64,000 nucleotides of DNA from Streptomyces coeruleorubidus (GTDB lineage: Bacteria > Actinomycetota > Actinomycetes > Streptomycetales > Streptomycetaceae). The translations under genes and the position numbers were made by a program. The stretch is from NCBI RefSeq assembly GCF_028885415.1, contig NZ_CP118527.1:930001-994000 (forward strand). The letters run 5' to 3'. The notes below the pieces were generated by a model, which had not been told where the DNA came from, did no database searches, and saw only the letters and a list, made by a program, of their open reading frames with translations. Below, one piece after another: positions 47,965-57,493 of the stretch. Within the stretch, counting starts at the first letter, position 1. Every line of letters starts with the position of its first letter.

Positions 47965-48875
47965 GGGTCATCCCTTCACGTCGATCTTGGGCACCCCTAT
48001 GACTTCCCTGAACTTTCCCCAGCGCAATCCTGTCATGAACGTGTCCTGCGCCACCTGGGACGAGCTGGTTGAGGGGAGGAGGAGCCCGTCCCCTCCCCAT
48101 TCCGGTCCGTCGAGCTTGGCCGCCTGGGCCTGGCTAAAGGCTGAAACCCACCTACTCAGCACTGACCTGGCATTACGCGCTCATCTTGGACTGGCCTGGA
48201 CGCCCACGGACGGTCTCTACAACCTGTGCCACGTGGTACCCGCCACTCCAGGCGGGCAGGGCCCACGCCTGTCACCCAGGACCACCCCTCCGGGCACGAA
48301 CTTGATGGGACACGCAAGATCCGGACCATACGCGTGCCGGACGAGCCGCAAATGCGACCCGTTGCATGATCGCCGCAGCCCATGACCTCGCACGGGCCGT
48401 ACCACCAGCAGACGAAGAATCTGCTGGGACGAACGCGCACGACGCCCAGGCGCAGCGCCTTGCCCGTGCTCACGGCAGCTGGGCGGCAAGTCAGGGCTCG
48501 GTCTCTCAGTCCGGTGCCTACCACACAACGACTCTGAGCCAATCAACCCCAGATGTCCGAGTTCAACGGAGCGTAGTCAGCACCGAGTCAGCACGGGACA
48601 GGTGAAGACGGATGATGACGTGGGCTTTTAGTCAGCACCAAACCAGCACGGGAGTCAGCACTGCACCGTCAAATCACCCTGAACTACGCGTCCCGGACGG
48701 CGCTCGTTTCGACCGCCGTCGAGCCCCTGAACCGCCTTTCCATGAGTCGGCATGGTGGCCACACGCATAGCCAACCCCCGAACTATGTTGGCCCGCCACA
48801 TGTGCGCCTGACCTGCGGATTTCTACGGTATGGCGACACGAAACCGTACTCGCCAACCGCCAGGAAGTGGTGCCG
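47965..48875. other. Non-coding stretch with repeated AGTCAGCAC motifs
   Basis: No recognisable gene in ~900 bp; open frames are short and composition-driven. AGTCAGCAC occurs at 48575-48583, 48586-48594, 48630-48638 and 48653-48661, with CAGCACGGGA following the second and third-like copies (variant CCAGCACGGG at 48643-48652). Base composition is less GC-extreme here. Such short repeats are seen near attachment regions of integrative elements, but no tRNA gene or integrase is visible, so an attachment site is only a possibility. The last ~150 bp should contain the promoter of the MFS gene. Confidence 0.5.
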
Positions 48876-50261
48876 ATGCCCTCCCCCGCAACCGCTCCCC
48901 CACCCCCCGCCAGCCTCAAACGCATCGTCACCGCCAGCCTCATCGGCACCACCATCGAGTGGTACGACTTCTTCCTCTACGGCTCCGCCGCCGCGCTCGT
49001 GTTCAACAAGCTGTTCTTCCCGGACTCCGACCCGCTCGTCGGCACGCTGCTGTCGTTCCTGACGTACGCGGTCGGGTTCGCCGCCCGGCCGCTGGGTGCG
49101 CTGGTGTTCGGGCACTACGGCGACCGGCTCGGGCGCAAGAAGCTGCTGGTGCTGAGTCTGCTGCTGATGGGCGGGGCGACCTTCGCGATCGGGCTGCTGC
49201 CGACGCACGCCACCATCGGGACGGCCGCGCCGGTCCTGCTCACCGTGCTCCGGCTGATCCAGGGATTCGCGCTCGGCGGCGAGTGGGGCGGCGCCGTGCT
49301 GCTGGTGTCGGAGCACGGGGACGCGCGGCGGCGTGGGTTCTGGGCCTCGTGGCCGCAGACCGGCGCGCCGGCGGGGCAACTCCTCGCCACCGGTGTGCTG
49401 TCCCTGCTGACCGCCGTGCTGTCGGACCCCGCGTTCGGCAGTTGGGGGTGGCGGATCCCGTTCCTGCTCTCCGGGGTGCTGGTGATCGTCGGTTTGTGGA
49501 TTCGTCTGTCTGTCGATGAATCGCCGGTCTTCAAGCAGGCGTTGGCACAGGCCGAGGCCCGCAAGGCGGACCGGGCCGCGGCTGCCGAGAAGCTGCCGCT
49601 GGTCGCCGTGCTGCGGCATCACTGGCGTGACGTCCTGGTCGCGATGGGGGCGCGCATGGCGGAGAACATCAGCTACTACGTCATCACCGCGTTCATCCTC
49701 GTCTACGCCACCACCTCGGCCGGTGTCTCCAAGCAGACCGCGCTCAACGCCGTACTGATCGCCTCGGCCGTGCACTTCGCCGCCATCCCGGCGTGGGGCG
49801 CGCTCTCCGATCGGATCGGCCGTCGTCCCGTCTACGTGGTGGGTGCTGTCGGGGTCGGGCTGTGGATGTTCCCGTTCTTCTCGCTGATCGACACCGGCGG
49901 CTTCGGCAACCTGATCCTCGCCGTCACGGTGGGGCTGGTGCTGCACGGGGCGATGTACGCGCCCCAAGCCGCGTTCTTCTCCGAGATGTTCGCGACGCGG
50001 ATGCGCTACTCCGGCGCGTCCATCGGCGCCCAGTTCGCCTCGGTCGCGGCGGGCGCGCCCGCGCCGCTGATCGCCACCGCGCTGCTGTCCGACTACGGCA
50101 GCTCGACGCCGATCGCCCTGTACGTCATCGCCGCCGCCGTGCTTACGGTCGTCGCGGTGGCGGCGGCCAAGGAGACCCGTCACCGGGATCTGGCCGATGT
50201 CGCCCCTCCCGCCGACGCGGACCGGACCACGGCACCGGCGGCGGACGCCCGGCCCCTGTGA
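48876..50261 (+). CDS. MFS metabolite:H+ symporter (MHS-type)
   Basis: 461 residues from ATG 48876 (AGGAAG at 8 nt; GTG 48867 is too close to it). About 12 helices. Signature of the KgtP/ProP/ShiA-type sugar-porter branch: ASLIGTTIEWYDFFLYGSAA, GHYGDRLGRKKLLV, RLIQGFALGGEWGGAVLLVS EH, GALSDRIGRRPVYV. Such symporters import organic acids or zwitterions. With the PucR-type regulator and the hydroxybutyrate-dehydrogenase-like SDR beside it, uptake of 3-hydroxybutyrate or a related acid is likely; this is inference from neighbourhood. Confidence 0.9.
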   Translation: MPSPATAPPPPASLKRIVTASLIGTTIEWYDFFLYGSAAALVFNKLFFPDSDPLVGTLLSFLTYAVGFAARPLGALVFGHYGDRLGRKKLLVLSLLLMGGATFAIGLLPTHATIGTAAPVLLTVLRLIQGFALGGEWGGAVLLVSEHGDARRRGFWASWPQTGAPAGQLLATGVLSLLTAVLSDPAFGSWGWRIPFLLSGVLVIVGLWIRLSVDESPVFKQALAQAEARKADRAAAAEKLPLVAVLRHHWRDVLVAMGARMAENISYYVITAFILVYATTSAGVSKQTALNAVLIASAVHFAAIPAWGALSDRIGRRPVYVVGAVGVGLWMFPFFSLIDTGGFGNLILAVTVGLVLHGAMYAPQAAFFSEMFATRMRYSGASIGAQFASVAAGAPAPLIATALLSDYGSSTPIALYVIAAAVLTVVAVAAAKETRHRDLADVAPPADADRTTAPAADARPL

Positions 50262-50320
50262 GGCGTCCCGGCACCGGCCCCCGTGCGTCCGCCCCGCCTA
50301 CGGGGGCCCGCCTACGGGGG

Positions 50321-52261
50321 TCAGTGCCGCGCCGACAACCGGTGCAGCCGCAGGGCGAGTTGGATCTCCAGGGCGCGGGCCGGGCTCTGCCAGTCGTCGC
50401 CGAGGAGGCGGCCGACGCGCTCCAGACGCTGGGCGACCGTGTTCACATGGACGTGCAGTTCGTCCTTGGTGCGGGCGGGGCTCATGCCGCAGGCGAAGTA
50501 CGCGTCGAGGGTGCGCAGCAGTTCGGTGCCGCGTCGTCGGTCGTAGTCGACGACCTGGCCGATGGTGCGGTCGACGAAGCCGGGGATGTCCCGGTCGCCG
50601 GCCAGGAGCAGCCCCAGGAAGCCGAAGTCCTCGGCGGCGGCCCCGTCCCCCCGGCGGCCGAGGAGCCGCAGGGCGTCCAGGCAACGCCGGGCCTCGGCGT
50701 AGGCCGTGGCGACGGAGTCGGGGCGGGTGGCGAGGTTCTCGGCGGGTGCGGAGGCGCCGACGGTGACCGGTGCGTGGACCGCTGTGCCCAGGTGCCGGGC
50801 GGCGCGGCGGGCCAGTTCGGTGGCGGTGTCGCCGGGGCCGAGGGGCAGCAGCAGGACGGTGCCGCCGTCGCGTGCGGCGGCCAGGCCCTGCCGGGTCGCG
50901 GCGAGGTGGGACGCGGCGGCGGCGAGGCGTCTGCGGGCGTCCGCCTCCTGGTCGGCGTCGGGCGCGTCGCCCTCCAGACGCGCGGCCAGCACGACGTGGA
51001 CCGCGTCGAGGTCGGCGTGGAGGCGAGCCGCGCGCTCCCGCAGCAGGCGCGGGTCGCGGTCGCGGGCGTCGAGCAGGTCGTCCAGGAGCTCGCCGCGGAC
51101 GCGTTGTTCGGCCTCGGCGGCGGACCGGCGGGCGAGCAGCAGCAGGGAGGTGACCATGGCGGCACGCTCCAGGGTGCGCTGGTCGACGGGGTCGAGCCCC
51201 GGGTGGCCGTACAGCACGAGTGCGCCGAGCAGTTCTCCGCCGGCGGCGACGGCGGCGATCCAGTCGTCCTCGTGCCGCACCGCGTGGCCTTCCGCCCGGG
51301 ACGCTTCCAGGGCCTCGGCCGGTGCCGCGGCGGCCTCGGCGAACTCGACCGTGCCGTCGAGGACTTCGGAGACGGCGGCGGCCACGTCGTGGACCCCGCC
51401 GCCGCGCAGGACGAGTTCGGCGAGCCGGTCGTGCACGTCGGAGGCGCGTTCGATGACGCCGCTGCGGTCCTGGATGATCTCGTTGGCCCGCTCCAGGTCG
51501 GCGAGGGCCGACCGGGTCTCGGCGAGCAGGTTGGCGGTGTCGATGGCGGCCGCGGCGAGGGCGGCGAAGGAGCCCAGCAGGGCGATCTGCTCCCGCTCGA
51601 AGACCCGGGCGCGGCGGTCCGCGGCGAACAGCACGCCGATGACGTGGTGCCCGAGTGTCAGCGGCACGCCCAGGATGGCCACGAGCCCCTCGTCCCGCAC
51701 GCCGGCGTCGATGGTGAGGGTGTGCTGGAACCGGTCGTCCTTGAAGTAGTCGTCGGTGACATAGGGGCGTGCGGTCTGTGCGACCAGGCCGCCGAGCCCC
51801 TCTCCCATGCCGAGCCGCAACTGCTGGAACCCGGCCGCGACCGAGCCCTCGGTGACCCGCATGTAGGTGTCGCCTCTCGCCGGGTCGTTCAGGCTGAGGT
51901 AGGCGACGTCCGTGCCCAGCAGCGACCGGGCGCGCTGCACGATCGCCTGGAGTACGGCGTCCAGGTCGCGCAGCCCGGCGAGGTCGTGGGCGGTCTCGAA
52001 CAGGGCGGACAGCTCGGCCTCGCGGCGGCGCCGTCCCTCCAGCTCCGAGCGCACGCGCAAGGCGAGCGGCTTGGCTCGCTGGAGCGCGGCGATCCGCTCC
52101 GCCGGGGCCCCTTCGGCGCGCGCGAGCAGCACCGGCTGCTCGTAGGCGTCGGCGGACGCGCCCCGGGCCAGGAGCTCGAGATACGGCGTCTCGACGTCGG
52201 CCGGTGGCGGTTCGCCGATGCCGGCGGAGCGCTCGGGTGACTGCACGTGATCGCTGGACAT
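50321..52261 (-). CDS. PucR/CdaR-type regulator with GAF domain
   Basis: About 646 residues (ATG 52261; ATG 52279 also possible). The N-terminal ~90 residues are helical. A GAF domain follows (RRREAELSALFETAHDLAGL ... LGVPLTLGHHVIGVLFAADR). A coiled region and a degenerate second sensor follow, and the C-terminal PucR helix-turn-helix (RGTELLRTLDAYFACGMSPA RTKDELHVHVNTVAQRLERV) ends the protein. These regulators control catabolic genes in response to a small molecule bound by the sensor. Convergent with the MFS gene and divergent-to-tandem with the SDR gene, whose expression it probably controls. Confidence 0.88.
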   Translation of the reverse strand: MSSDHVQSPERSAGIGEPPPADVETPYLELLARGASADAYEQPVLLARAEGAPAERIAALQRAKPLALRVRSELEGRRRREAELSALFETAHDLAGLRDLDAVLQAIVQRARSLLGTDVAYLSLNDPARGDTYMRVTEGSVAAGFQQLRLGMGEGLGGLVAQTARPYVTDDYFKDDRFQHTLTIDAGVRDEGLVAILGVPLTLGHHVIGVLFAADRRARVFEREQIALLGSFAALAAAAIDTANLLAETRSALADLERANEIIQDRSGVIERASDVHDRLAELVLRGGGVHDVAAAVSEVLDGTVEFAEAAAAPAEALEASRAEGHAVRHEDDWIAAVAAGGELLGALVLYGHPGLDPVDQRTLERAAMVTSLLLLARRSAAEAEQRVRGELLDDLLDARDRDPRLLRERAARLHADLDAVHVVLAARLEGDAPDADQEADARRRLAAAASHLAATRQGLAAARDGGTVLLLPLGPGDTATELARRAARHLGTAVHAPVTVGASAPAENLATRPDSVATAYAEARRCLDALRLLGRRGDGAAAEDFGFLGLLLAGDRDIPGFVDRTIGQVVDYDRRRGTELLRTLDAYFACGMSPARTKDELHVHVNTVAQRLERVGRLLGDDWQSPARALEIQLALRLHRLSARH

Positions 52262-52334
52262 GCTCACAGGATTCACCATGACCGGGCCGTCCCGTCAGCC
52301 CTGTGGACAACTCCCCAGGGACGCTCATGGCCGC

Positions 52335-53135
52335 TCAGTGGGCGGTCCAGCCGCCGTCGAGCACGAGGGAGGTACCGGTGACGAAGGACGCCTGCGGACC
52401 GCACAGATACGCCACGGCCTCGGCGACCTCCTCCGGTTCGATGAGCCGCTTGACGGCGCTGTCCTGGAGCAGCACTTCGGACAGGACCCGCTCCTCGGGG
52501 ATGCCGTGCGCCCGGGCCTGGTCGGCGAGCTGCTTCTCGACCAGCGGGGTGCGCACATAGGCGGGGTTCACACAGTTCGAGGTGACACCGTGGGGTGCGC
52601 CCTCGAGGGCGGTGGTCTTGGAGAGTCCCTCCAGCCCGTGTTTGGCGGCCACATAGGCCGACTTGTAGGCCGAGGCGCGCAGCCCATGGACGGACGACAC
52701 GTTCACGATGCGGCCCCATCCCTGTCCGTACATGTGGGGCAGGGCGCCGCGGATGAGCCGGAAGGGTGCCTCCAGCATCACGGTGAGCACCGTGTGGAAG
52801 ACGTCGGGCGGGAACTCCTCGATGGGGCACACGAGTTGGATCCCGGCGTTGTTGACGAGGACATCGGTGCCCGCGGCGGCGCGTTCGGCGGCGTCCAGGT
52901 CGGTGAGGTCGAGGGCGTGCGGTTCCACGGTGCCCGCGAGGTCGCGACCCTGTCCGGCGAGCGCCTCCAGGCCCGCGGCGTCCCGGTCGACCGCTCTCAC
53001 CTTCGCCCCGGCGGCCGCGAGTCGCAGCGCGCAGGCACGGCCGATGCCGCCGGCGGCGCCGGTGACGAGCGCGGTGCGGCCGCCGAGGTCGAGCGGCAAG
53101 GCGTGGGGAGCCGGAAGGACACGGGGCGCGGTCAT
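52335..53135 (-). CDS. SDR dehydrogenase, probable 3-hydroxybutyrate dehydrogenase
   Basis: 266 residues from ATG 53135. The Rossmann loop is TGAAGGIG, followed by NNAG, the catalytic Ser in VNVSSVHG and YVAAKHG with the catalytic Tyr and Lys. SNCVNPAYVRTPLVEKQL and KRLIEPEEVAEAVAYLCGP match bacterial D-3-hydroxybutyrate dehydrogenases, which interconvert 3-hydroxybutyrate and acetoacetate with NAD. The match to that subfamily in the QL/Lys substrate region (LVEKQLADQA) is good by eye. Transcribed leftward toward the PucR-type regulator gene. Confidence 0.87.
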   Translation of the reverse strand: MTAPRVLPAPHALPLDLGGRTALVTGAAGGIGRACALRLAAAGAKVRAVDRDAAGLEALAGQGRDLAGTVEPHALDLTDLDAAERAAAGTDVLVNNAGIQLVCPIEEFPPDVFHTVLTVMLEAPFRLIRGALPHMYGQGWGRIVNVSSVHGLRASAYKSAYVAAKHGLEGLSKTTALEGAPHGVTSNCVNPAYVRTPLVEKQLADQARAHGIPEERVLSEVLLQDSAVKRLIEPEEVAEAVAYLCGPQASFVTGTSLVLDGGWTAH

Positions 53136-53189
53136 GCCTCGACCCTAGGCAGCGCCCCTGCTCCGCCCCATGTGGTCACGCCCTACAGT

Positions 53190-53669
53190 TCAGCCGGACG
53201 CAGTGGGGTCGAACCATGTGGGTGCGTCCGACAGGGCCTGCTTGACCCGCAACAGCCCGAACTCGTTCAGCTCGGGCAGGGCGTCGATGTCGAACCAGGC
53301 CACGTCCAGCGACTCGTCGTCGTTGACTCGCGCCTGGCCGCCGACGGCCCGGCAGCGGAAGGTGATGTCCATGTACTGGCAGGTATCGCCGTTGTCGTAT
53401 GTGACGGGGTCCAGGGCCTGGACGAGGACGACCCGTTCGGCGACACAGCGCACGGCCGTCTCCTCGTAGACCTCCCTCACCACGGACGCCGCGGGCTGCT
53501 CCCCCGGGTCCGGGATGCCGCCGATCACGGACCACCGGCGTGTGTCGGACCGGCGGTTGAGCAGCACTCTGCCCTCGTCGTCGAAGACGATGGCGGTGAC
53601 TCCGGGGAGCCAGAGCAGCTGATGGCCGGCCGAGGCACGGAGGGTGCGGATGAAGTCAGGAGTAGCCAT
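53190..53669 (-). CDS. NUDIX hydrolase
   Basis: 159 residues. The NUDIX box GIPDPGEQPAASVVREVYEE with TAV follows the GX5EX7REUXEEXGU rule (Arg-Glu-Val-Tyr-Glu-Glu). The hydrophobic N-terminal strand is LLWLPGVTAIVFDDEGRVLL. The family hydrolyses nucleoside diphosphates linked to other moieties, with Mg2+; the substrate here is unknown. Single gene. Confidence 0.9.
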   Translation of the reverse strand: MATPDFIRTLRASAGHQLLWLPGVTAIVFDDEGRVLLNRRSDTRRWSVIGGIPDPGEQPAASVVREVYEETAVRCVAERVVLVQALDPVTYDNGDTCQYMDITFRCRAVGGQARVNDDESLDVAWFDIDALPELNEFGLLRVKQALSDAPTWFDPTASG

Positions 53670-53711
53670 GCCGTCGACCCTAAAGGGCCGGTTCCGGCGG
53701 CCCGGCGCGAT

Positions 53712-55343
53712 TCAGGCGGTGTGCGTCCGGCGTTCGGCTGCACGTCGCCCGCGCAGACCGGCGCCCACGGCCCAGCCCAGTCCGCCGGCCGCGACCAGTA
53801 CGAGGGCGATCTCCGGCAGGACGCCGAGCTGTGTGGCGGGGGTCTGGGAGGAGCGCAGCGGCACCTTCTGCACCAGTGAGTCGGCGACGAACATGCCGGT
53901 CCGCTGTGTGATCTTCCCGTCCGGCATGATGAAGGCGCTGACACCGCTGGTCACCGGCACCGCCACGGTCCGGCTGTGCTCGACCGCGCGGACGCGGGAC
54001 ATGGCGAGCTGCTGGTAGGTCATCTCGCTGCGGTCGAAGGTGGCGTTGTTGCTCGGCACGGAGATCATCTGGGCGCCGTCGGTGACCTCGGAGCGCACGG
54101 TCCAGTCGAAGGCCGCCTCGTAGCAGGTGACGAGACCGACCTTGGCGCCGTCCATGGTGAACACGCCCGGCTTGGTGCCCCGGCTGAAGTCCTGGCGGAC
54201 CATTGCCGTCCAGTTCTCGTTGATCGCGCCGATGAGCGAGCGCAGCGGGAGGTACTCGCCGAACGGCTGGATCTGGCGCTTGTCGTAGGTGTCGACGGGG
54301 CCCTTCACCGGATCCCACAGGATCTGCTCGTTGTACAGCTTGCCGTCCCGCACCACGACGCCGCCGACCGAGATGGGCACGCCGACGGCCTTGGCCGCCG
54401 TGTCGATCACGGCACGGGCGTCGGGGTTGGCGAACGGATCGATGTCGGAGGAATTCTCCGGCCACAGCACGAAGTCGGGCCGTGCGACCTTGCCGGCCTT
54501 GACCTCGGCGGCCAGGCGTTCGGTCTCGCGCGCGTGGTAGTCCAGTACCGCCCGCCGCTGGGCGTTGAACTCCAGCCCCGCCCGGGGCACGTTGCCCTGG
54601 ATGACCGCGACGGTCACGCTGCCGTCCTCGGCCTTGTCGCTGACCAGCGGCCGGGCCGCCACGGCCGCCACGACCGGGACGGCCACGCTCAGCAGACTCA
54701 CGGCCGCCGCGGCCCGCCGCACCGTCCCGGTCCGCCGGGTCTCCACCGCGAGGCGGACGACTTCGTACAGTCCGAAGCCGCACACCACCACCGCGAAACC
54801 GAGCAACGGTGTGCCGCCCACCGCGACGAGCGGCAGGAAAACACCGTCCGCCTGCCCGAACGCGATCTTCCCCCAGGGAAAGCCCTCGAAGGGCACCCGC
54901 GCGCGTGCCGCCTCGCCGGCGATCCAGACGGCGGCCGCCCACACGGGCCAGCCGGGCAGCTTCGACACGACGGCGACGCCGGCGCCGACCAGTGCGACGA
55001 AGAGCGCCTCGATCGCCACCAGGGCCACCCAGGGGAGCGGTCCGACCTCCACTCCGGTCCACACCAGCAGCGGCAGCAGGAAGCCGAGGCCGAAGAGGTA
55101 GCCGAGACCGAGCCCCGCCCTCCAACCGCGGCCGCGCAGTACCCAGCCGAAGATCGCGAAGGCCGGCAGGGCCAGCCACCACAGGGTGCGGGGCGGGAAG
55201 CTGACGTAGAGGAGCAGGCCGGAGAGCGCGGCTGCGGCGGCCGGGAGGAGGCGCACGAGCCGCCGGGCCCAGGTCCGCGCCTCAGGCGCGATCCGCGGCT
55301 CCAGCTGGTCCGACTCGTCGACGGAGGTTGCGGTGACGGTCAC
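53712..55343 (-). CDS. lnt: Apolipoprotein N-acyltransferase
   Basis: 543 residues from GTG 55343. Six or so N-terminal helices (LLPAAAAALSGLLLYVSFPP, LWWLALPAFAIFGWVL) precede a periplasmic-side CN-hydrolase domain. Its triad is Glu in LWPENSSD, Lys in DTYDKRQIQPFGEY and Cys in VGLVTCYEAAFDW. A final helix (EIALVLVAAGGLGWAVGAGL) anchors the C-terminus. Lnt adds the third acyl chain to lipoproteins; Streptomyces typically carry two Lnt homologues. Confidence 0.93.
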   Translation of the reverse strand: MTVTATSVDESDQLEPRIAPEARTWARRLVRLLPAAAAALSGLLLYVSFPPRTLWWLALPAFAIFGWVLRGRGWRAGLGLGYLFGLGFLLPLLVWTGVEVGPLPWVALVAIEALFVALVGAGVAVVSKLPGWPVWAAAVWIAGEAARARVPFEGFPWGKIAFGQADGVFLPLVAVGGTPLLGFAVVVCGFGLYEVVRLAVETRRTGTVRRAAAAVSLLSVAVPVVAAVAARPLVSDKAEDGSVTVAVIQGNVPRAGLEFNAQRRAVLDYHARETERLAAEVKAGKVARPDFVLWPENSSDIDPFANPDARAVIDTAAKAVGVPISVGGVVVRDGKLYNEQILWDPVKGPVDTYDKRQIQPFGEYLPLRSLIGAINENWTAMVRQDFSRGTKPGVFTMDGAKVGLVTCYEAAFDWTVRSEVTDGAQMISVPSNNATFDRSEMTYQQLAMSRVRAVEHSRTVAVPVTSGVSAFIMPDGKITQRTGMFVADSLVQKVPLRSSQTPATQLGVLPEIALVLVAAGGLGWAVGAGLRGRRAAERRTHTA

Positions 55344-55723
55344 TCCCGGAGTGTAAGGCGAGCGACCTTGACGCCGACAGCGCGGTCCACGAGGCGGCGG
55401 CGTCACGCACTGCGGGCCCGGACGACGGCGCTCCACTCTCCCCGCCCGCGCCCTGCCCGCGGCCTCCCACGATCCCCGTCCGCGCCCGGCGGCTCCAGGC
55501 GCATCCCCGCCCCGCCCAGCGGCCGGCATGGCTTCCCCGCCCGGCCGCGCAGGGCGTCGCCGCATATCTGCCGCAACGTTCCTGCTCATTTCGTCACGAC
55601 ACATCCACAAACCGTCCACCAGCGGCTACGGTGTGCCGAAGCCTCAGTCGTACAGCCGGTGGCGGCCCGTGCGACCGGGGTCTTCACAGGTCGGGGGCGA
55701 CGTGGTGCGGGGGGCGGGGCGGG
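55344..55723. other. Intergenic region between lnt and the ligase-like gene
   Basis: About 380 bp of divergent promoter region without a gene I can support. Rich in CCCGCC-type runs; the lnt start is followed upstream by TTACACT, which could belong to its promoter. Confidence 0.4.
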
Positions 55724-56809
55724 GTGGGTTCCAGTGGGCTGACGTCTGCGTCCGGGCAGGACGCGGACGGTGAGAGACCGATCGTTGTGGACGCGGTGGG
55801 CGTCGTGGTGCTGGGGGCCTGCGCCGGCTGGTCCCTGATCACGGCGGCGGTGCACGACGGCCGGCCCGAGGGTGTGCTGCTCGCGGTGCTGGCCGTGGCG
55901 GCCGGATACGCCGCCGGGCGGATCGGCGGGGCGCTGCTGCCGGTCGGCGCGCCCTGCGCCGGGGCGCTGGCCGGTATGGGGCTGACCATGGCCGTTCCGC
56001 ATCTCGCGCCGGGCCCGCAGATCACCACACCGCTCGGGCATGCGGGGGCGACGGCTGCCGTGCTGACGCTGTCGGCCGGTGCCGCGTGCTGCGCGGCCTG
56101 GGCCGCTCGCGTTCCGGTCGTGCGGTTCGGCCTGCGGCTGCTGGCCGCCGGGGCGGCGGTGCTGGCGGCCGTGCTCGGCTCGGCCACCGGCTGCGTCACC
56201 TGTGTCGCGGTGCTGTTGTGCTCGCTGGCCGCCGGCCGCACACGTCACCGCGGCGCCGGCCTCGCCGCACTGGGCGCGATCGCCGTCCTGGTGACCGCTG
56301 TGACCTGGGCGGTCGCGGCGCGGGCCGTACCGGGCGGGCTCGTGGCCGCCGCCGAAGAGCGGCTGACGCCGCACCGCGTACAGCTCTGGCAGGACGCGTG
56401 GCAGCTGCTGCGCGACGACGCCGTCCTGGGGGTCGGCCCGGGCCGCTTCGGGGAGCTGAGCACGACGTCCGTGCAGTCACTGCTGTCCGACGGCAAGCCC
56501 CACTCGGCGCCCCTGCAGCAGGCGGCCGAACAGGGCATCGTCGGTGTGGCCCTGCTGGCGGCGGCGTTCGGCTGGGTGCTGTACGCGCTGTGGCGCGGTC
56601 CCCGGCCGACCCCGGTGGCGCTGACCGCGGGCGCGGCCCTGACGGCGCTCGCGGCCATCGCCGCGATCGGCAACGCGCTCAGCTTCACCGCGGTGTCGGT
56701 GGGTGCGGGCCTGCTGGCGGGCATGGCCACGGCCCGGCCCCTCACCGACGAACCGTCGAGCCACACGCCGGACACGCGTCCCCGGGGCGCCGGACGCACC
56801 CCGGCGTGA
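55724..56809 (+). CDS. O-antigen-ligase-like membrane protein
   Basis: About 361 residues from GTG 55724 (start uncertain; the frame is open further up). Roughly ten hydrophobic helices, beginning VVVLGACAGWSLITAAV. A large extracytoplasmic loop carries VQLWQDAWQLLRDDAVLGVG then PGRFGELS, and later QQAAEQGIVGVALLAAAFGW: the Wzy_C pattern of O-antigen ligases and polymerases (R..W..A......PLLGVGPG.F and H....Q...E.G..G). Substrate unknown; in Streptomyces such proteins act on cell-wall glycans. Probably monocistronic. Confidence 0.8.
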   Translation: MGSSGLTSASGQDADGERPIVVDAVGVVVLGACAGWSLITAAVHDGRPEGVLLAVLAVAAGYAAGRIGGALLPVGAPCAGALAGMGLTMAVPHLAPGPQITTPLGHAGATAAVLTLSAGAACCAAWAARVPVVRFGLRLLAAGAAVLAAVLGSATGCVTCVAVLLCSLAAGRTRHRGAGLAALGAIAVLVTAVTWAVAARAVPGGLVAAAEERLTPHRVQLWQDAWQLLRDDAVLGVGPGRFGELSTTSVQSLLSDGKPHSAPLQQAAEQGIVGVALLAAAFGWVLYALWRGPRPTPVALTAGAALTALAAIAAIGNALSFTAVSVGAGLLAGMATARPLTDEPSSHTPDTRPRGAGRTPA

Positions 56810-56824
56810 TGACCGGACGTCTGC

Positions 56825-57379
56825 TCAGTGCGCTGCAGCGCCCGGCTTCGTCCGCCCCAGCCGCTCCTTGATCACCCGTACGGCCGCCTCCGCGTCGTCC
56901 ACGGTGATCGTGAAGGTGTGTCCGTCCCACAGCTCCAGCACGACGCCCTCACCCCGTCGTACCACCACCGCGGTGCCCATCTCCGGCCGCCATCGATAGC
57001 CCCAGCCACCCCAGTGGCGGGGAGTGACGTGCGAGGTGTAGGTGGCGCCCACCACATCGGAGAGCGGGATACGGCGGCGGGGCACTCCGATGTGGCCGCA
57101 GCGCACCTCGAGGTGCTCCTCGTCGACCCGCAGGGCGACGTGCACGAAAGCGAGGGTTCCGAAGAGGACCAGCAGCCCGGCGGCGATGCAGCCGACCACG
57201 GCCATGACCAGCGGGGCGATGCCGGACGTCCACGCCGAGTCGACGGCCAGTTCGATGCCCAGCGCCATGCAGGCGGCGCCGATGAGCGCCAGCAGCCACT
57301 GGACCCGGTTGGTGGCCCGGCCGGTCCAGACGTCGGGGTGCACGTGGGGAGGCTTCTCGCCGTGGCGGTGGTCCCTCAT
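56825..57379 (-). CDS. Unknown protein with two membrane helices
   Basis: 184 residues, ATG 57379. Two helices (VQWLLALIGAACMALGIELA and IAPLVMAVVGCIAAGLLVLF) are followed by a cytoplasmic beta-rich region with VRCGHIGVPRRRIPLSDVVG and VELWDGHTFTITVDDAEAAV, the look of a PH-like bPH domain. A conserved Streptomyces protein without known function. Convergent with the ligase-like gene (15 bp between stops). Confidence 0.75.
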   Translation of the reverse strand: MRDHRHGEKPPHVHPDVWTGRATNRVQWLLALIGAACMALGIELAVDSAWTSGIAPLVMAVVGCIAAGLLVLFGTLAFVHVALRVDEEHLEVRCGHIGVPRRRIPLSDVVGATYTSHVTPRHWGGWGYRWRPEMGTAVVVRRGEGVVLELWDGHTFTITVDDAEAAVRVIKERLGRTKPGAAAH

Positions 57380-57493
57380 GCCTATGAGGTTACTCAGGTT
57401 TCGCTCTGCTGGTACCTCATGGCGGAGCGTGACTGCGCCGGCCGGGCGCGGCGGCTCCGGCCCGCCGACGCCGCTCGGTGAGACCGGTGCCGG

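Noticed and set aside
47965..48875. tRNA gene or attB site in the gene-free stretch
   Set aside because: No cloverleaf-like arrangement, TTCGA-type T loop with matching acceptor stem or integrase gene could be found by eye.
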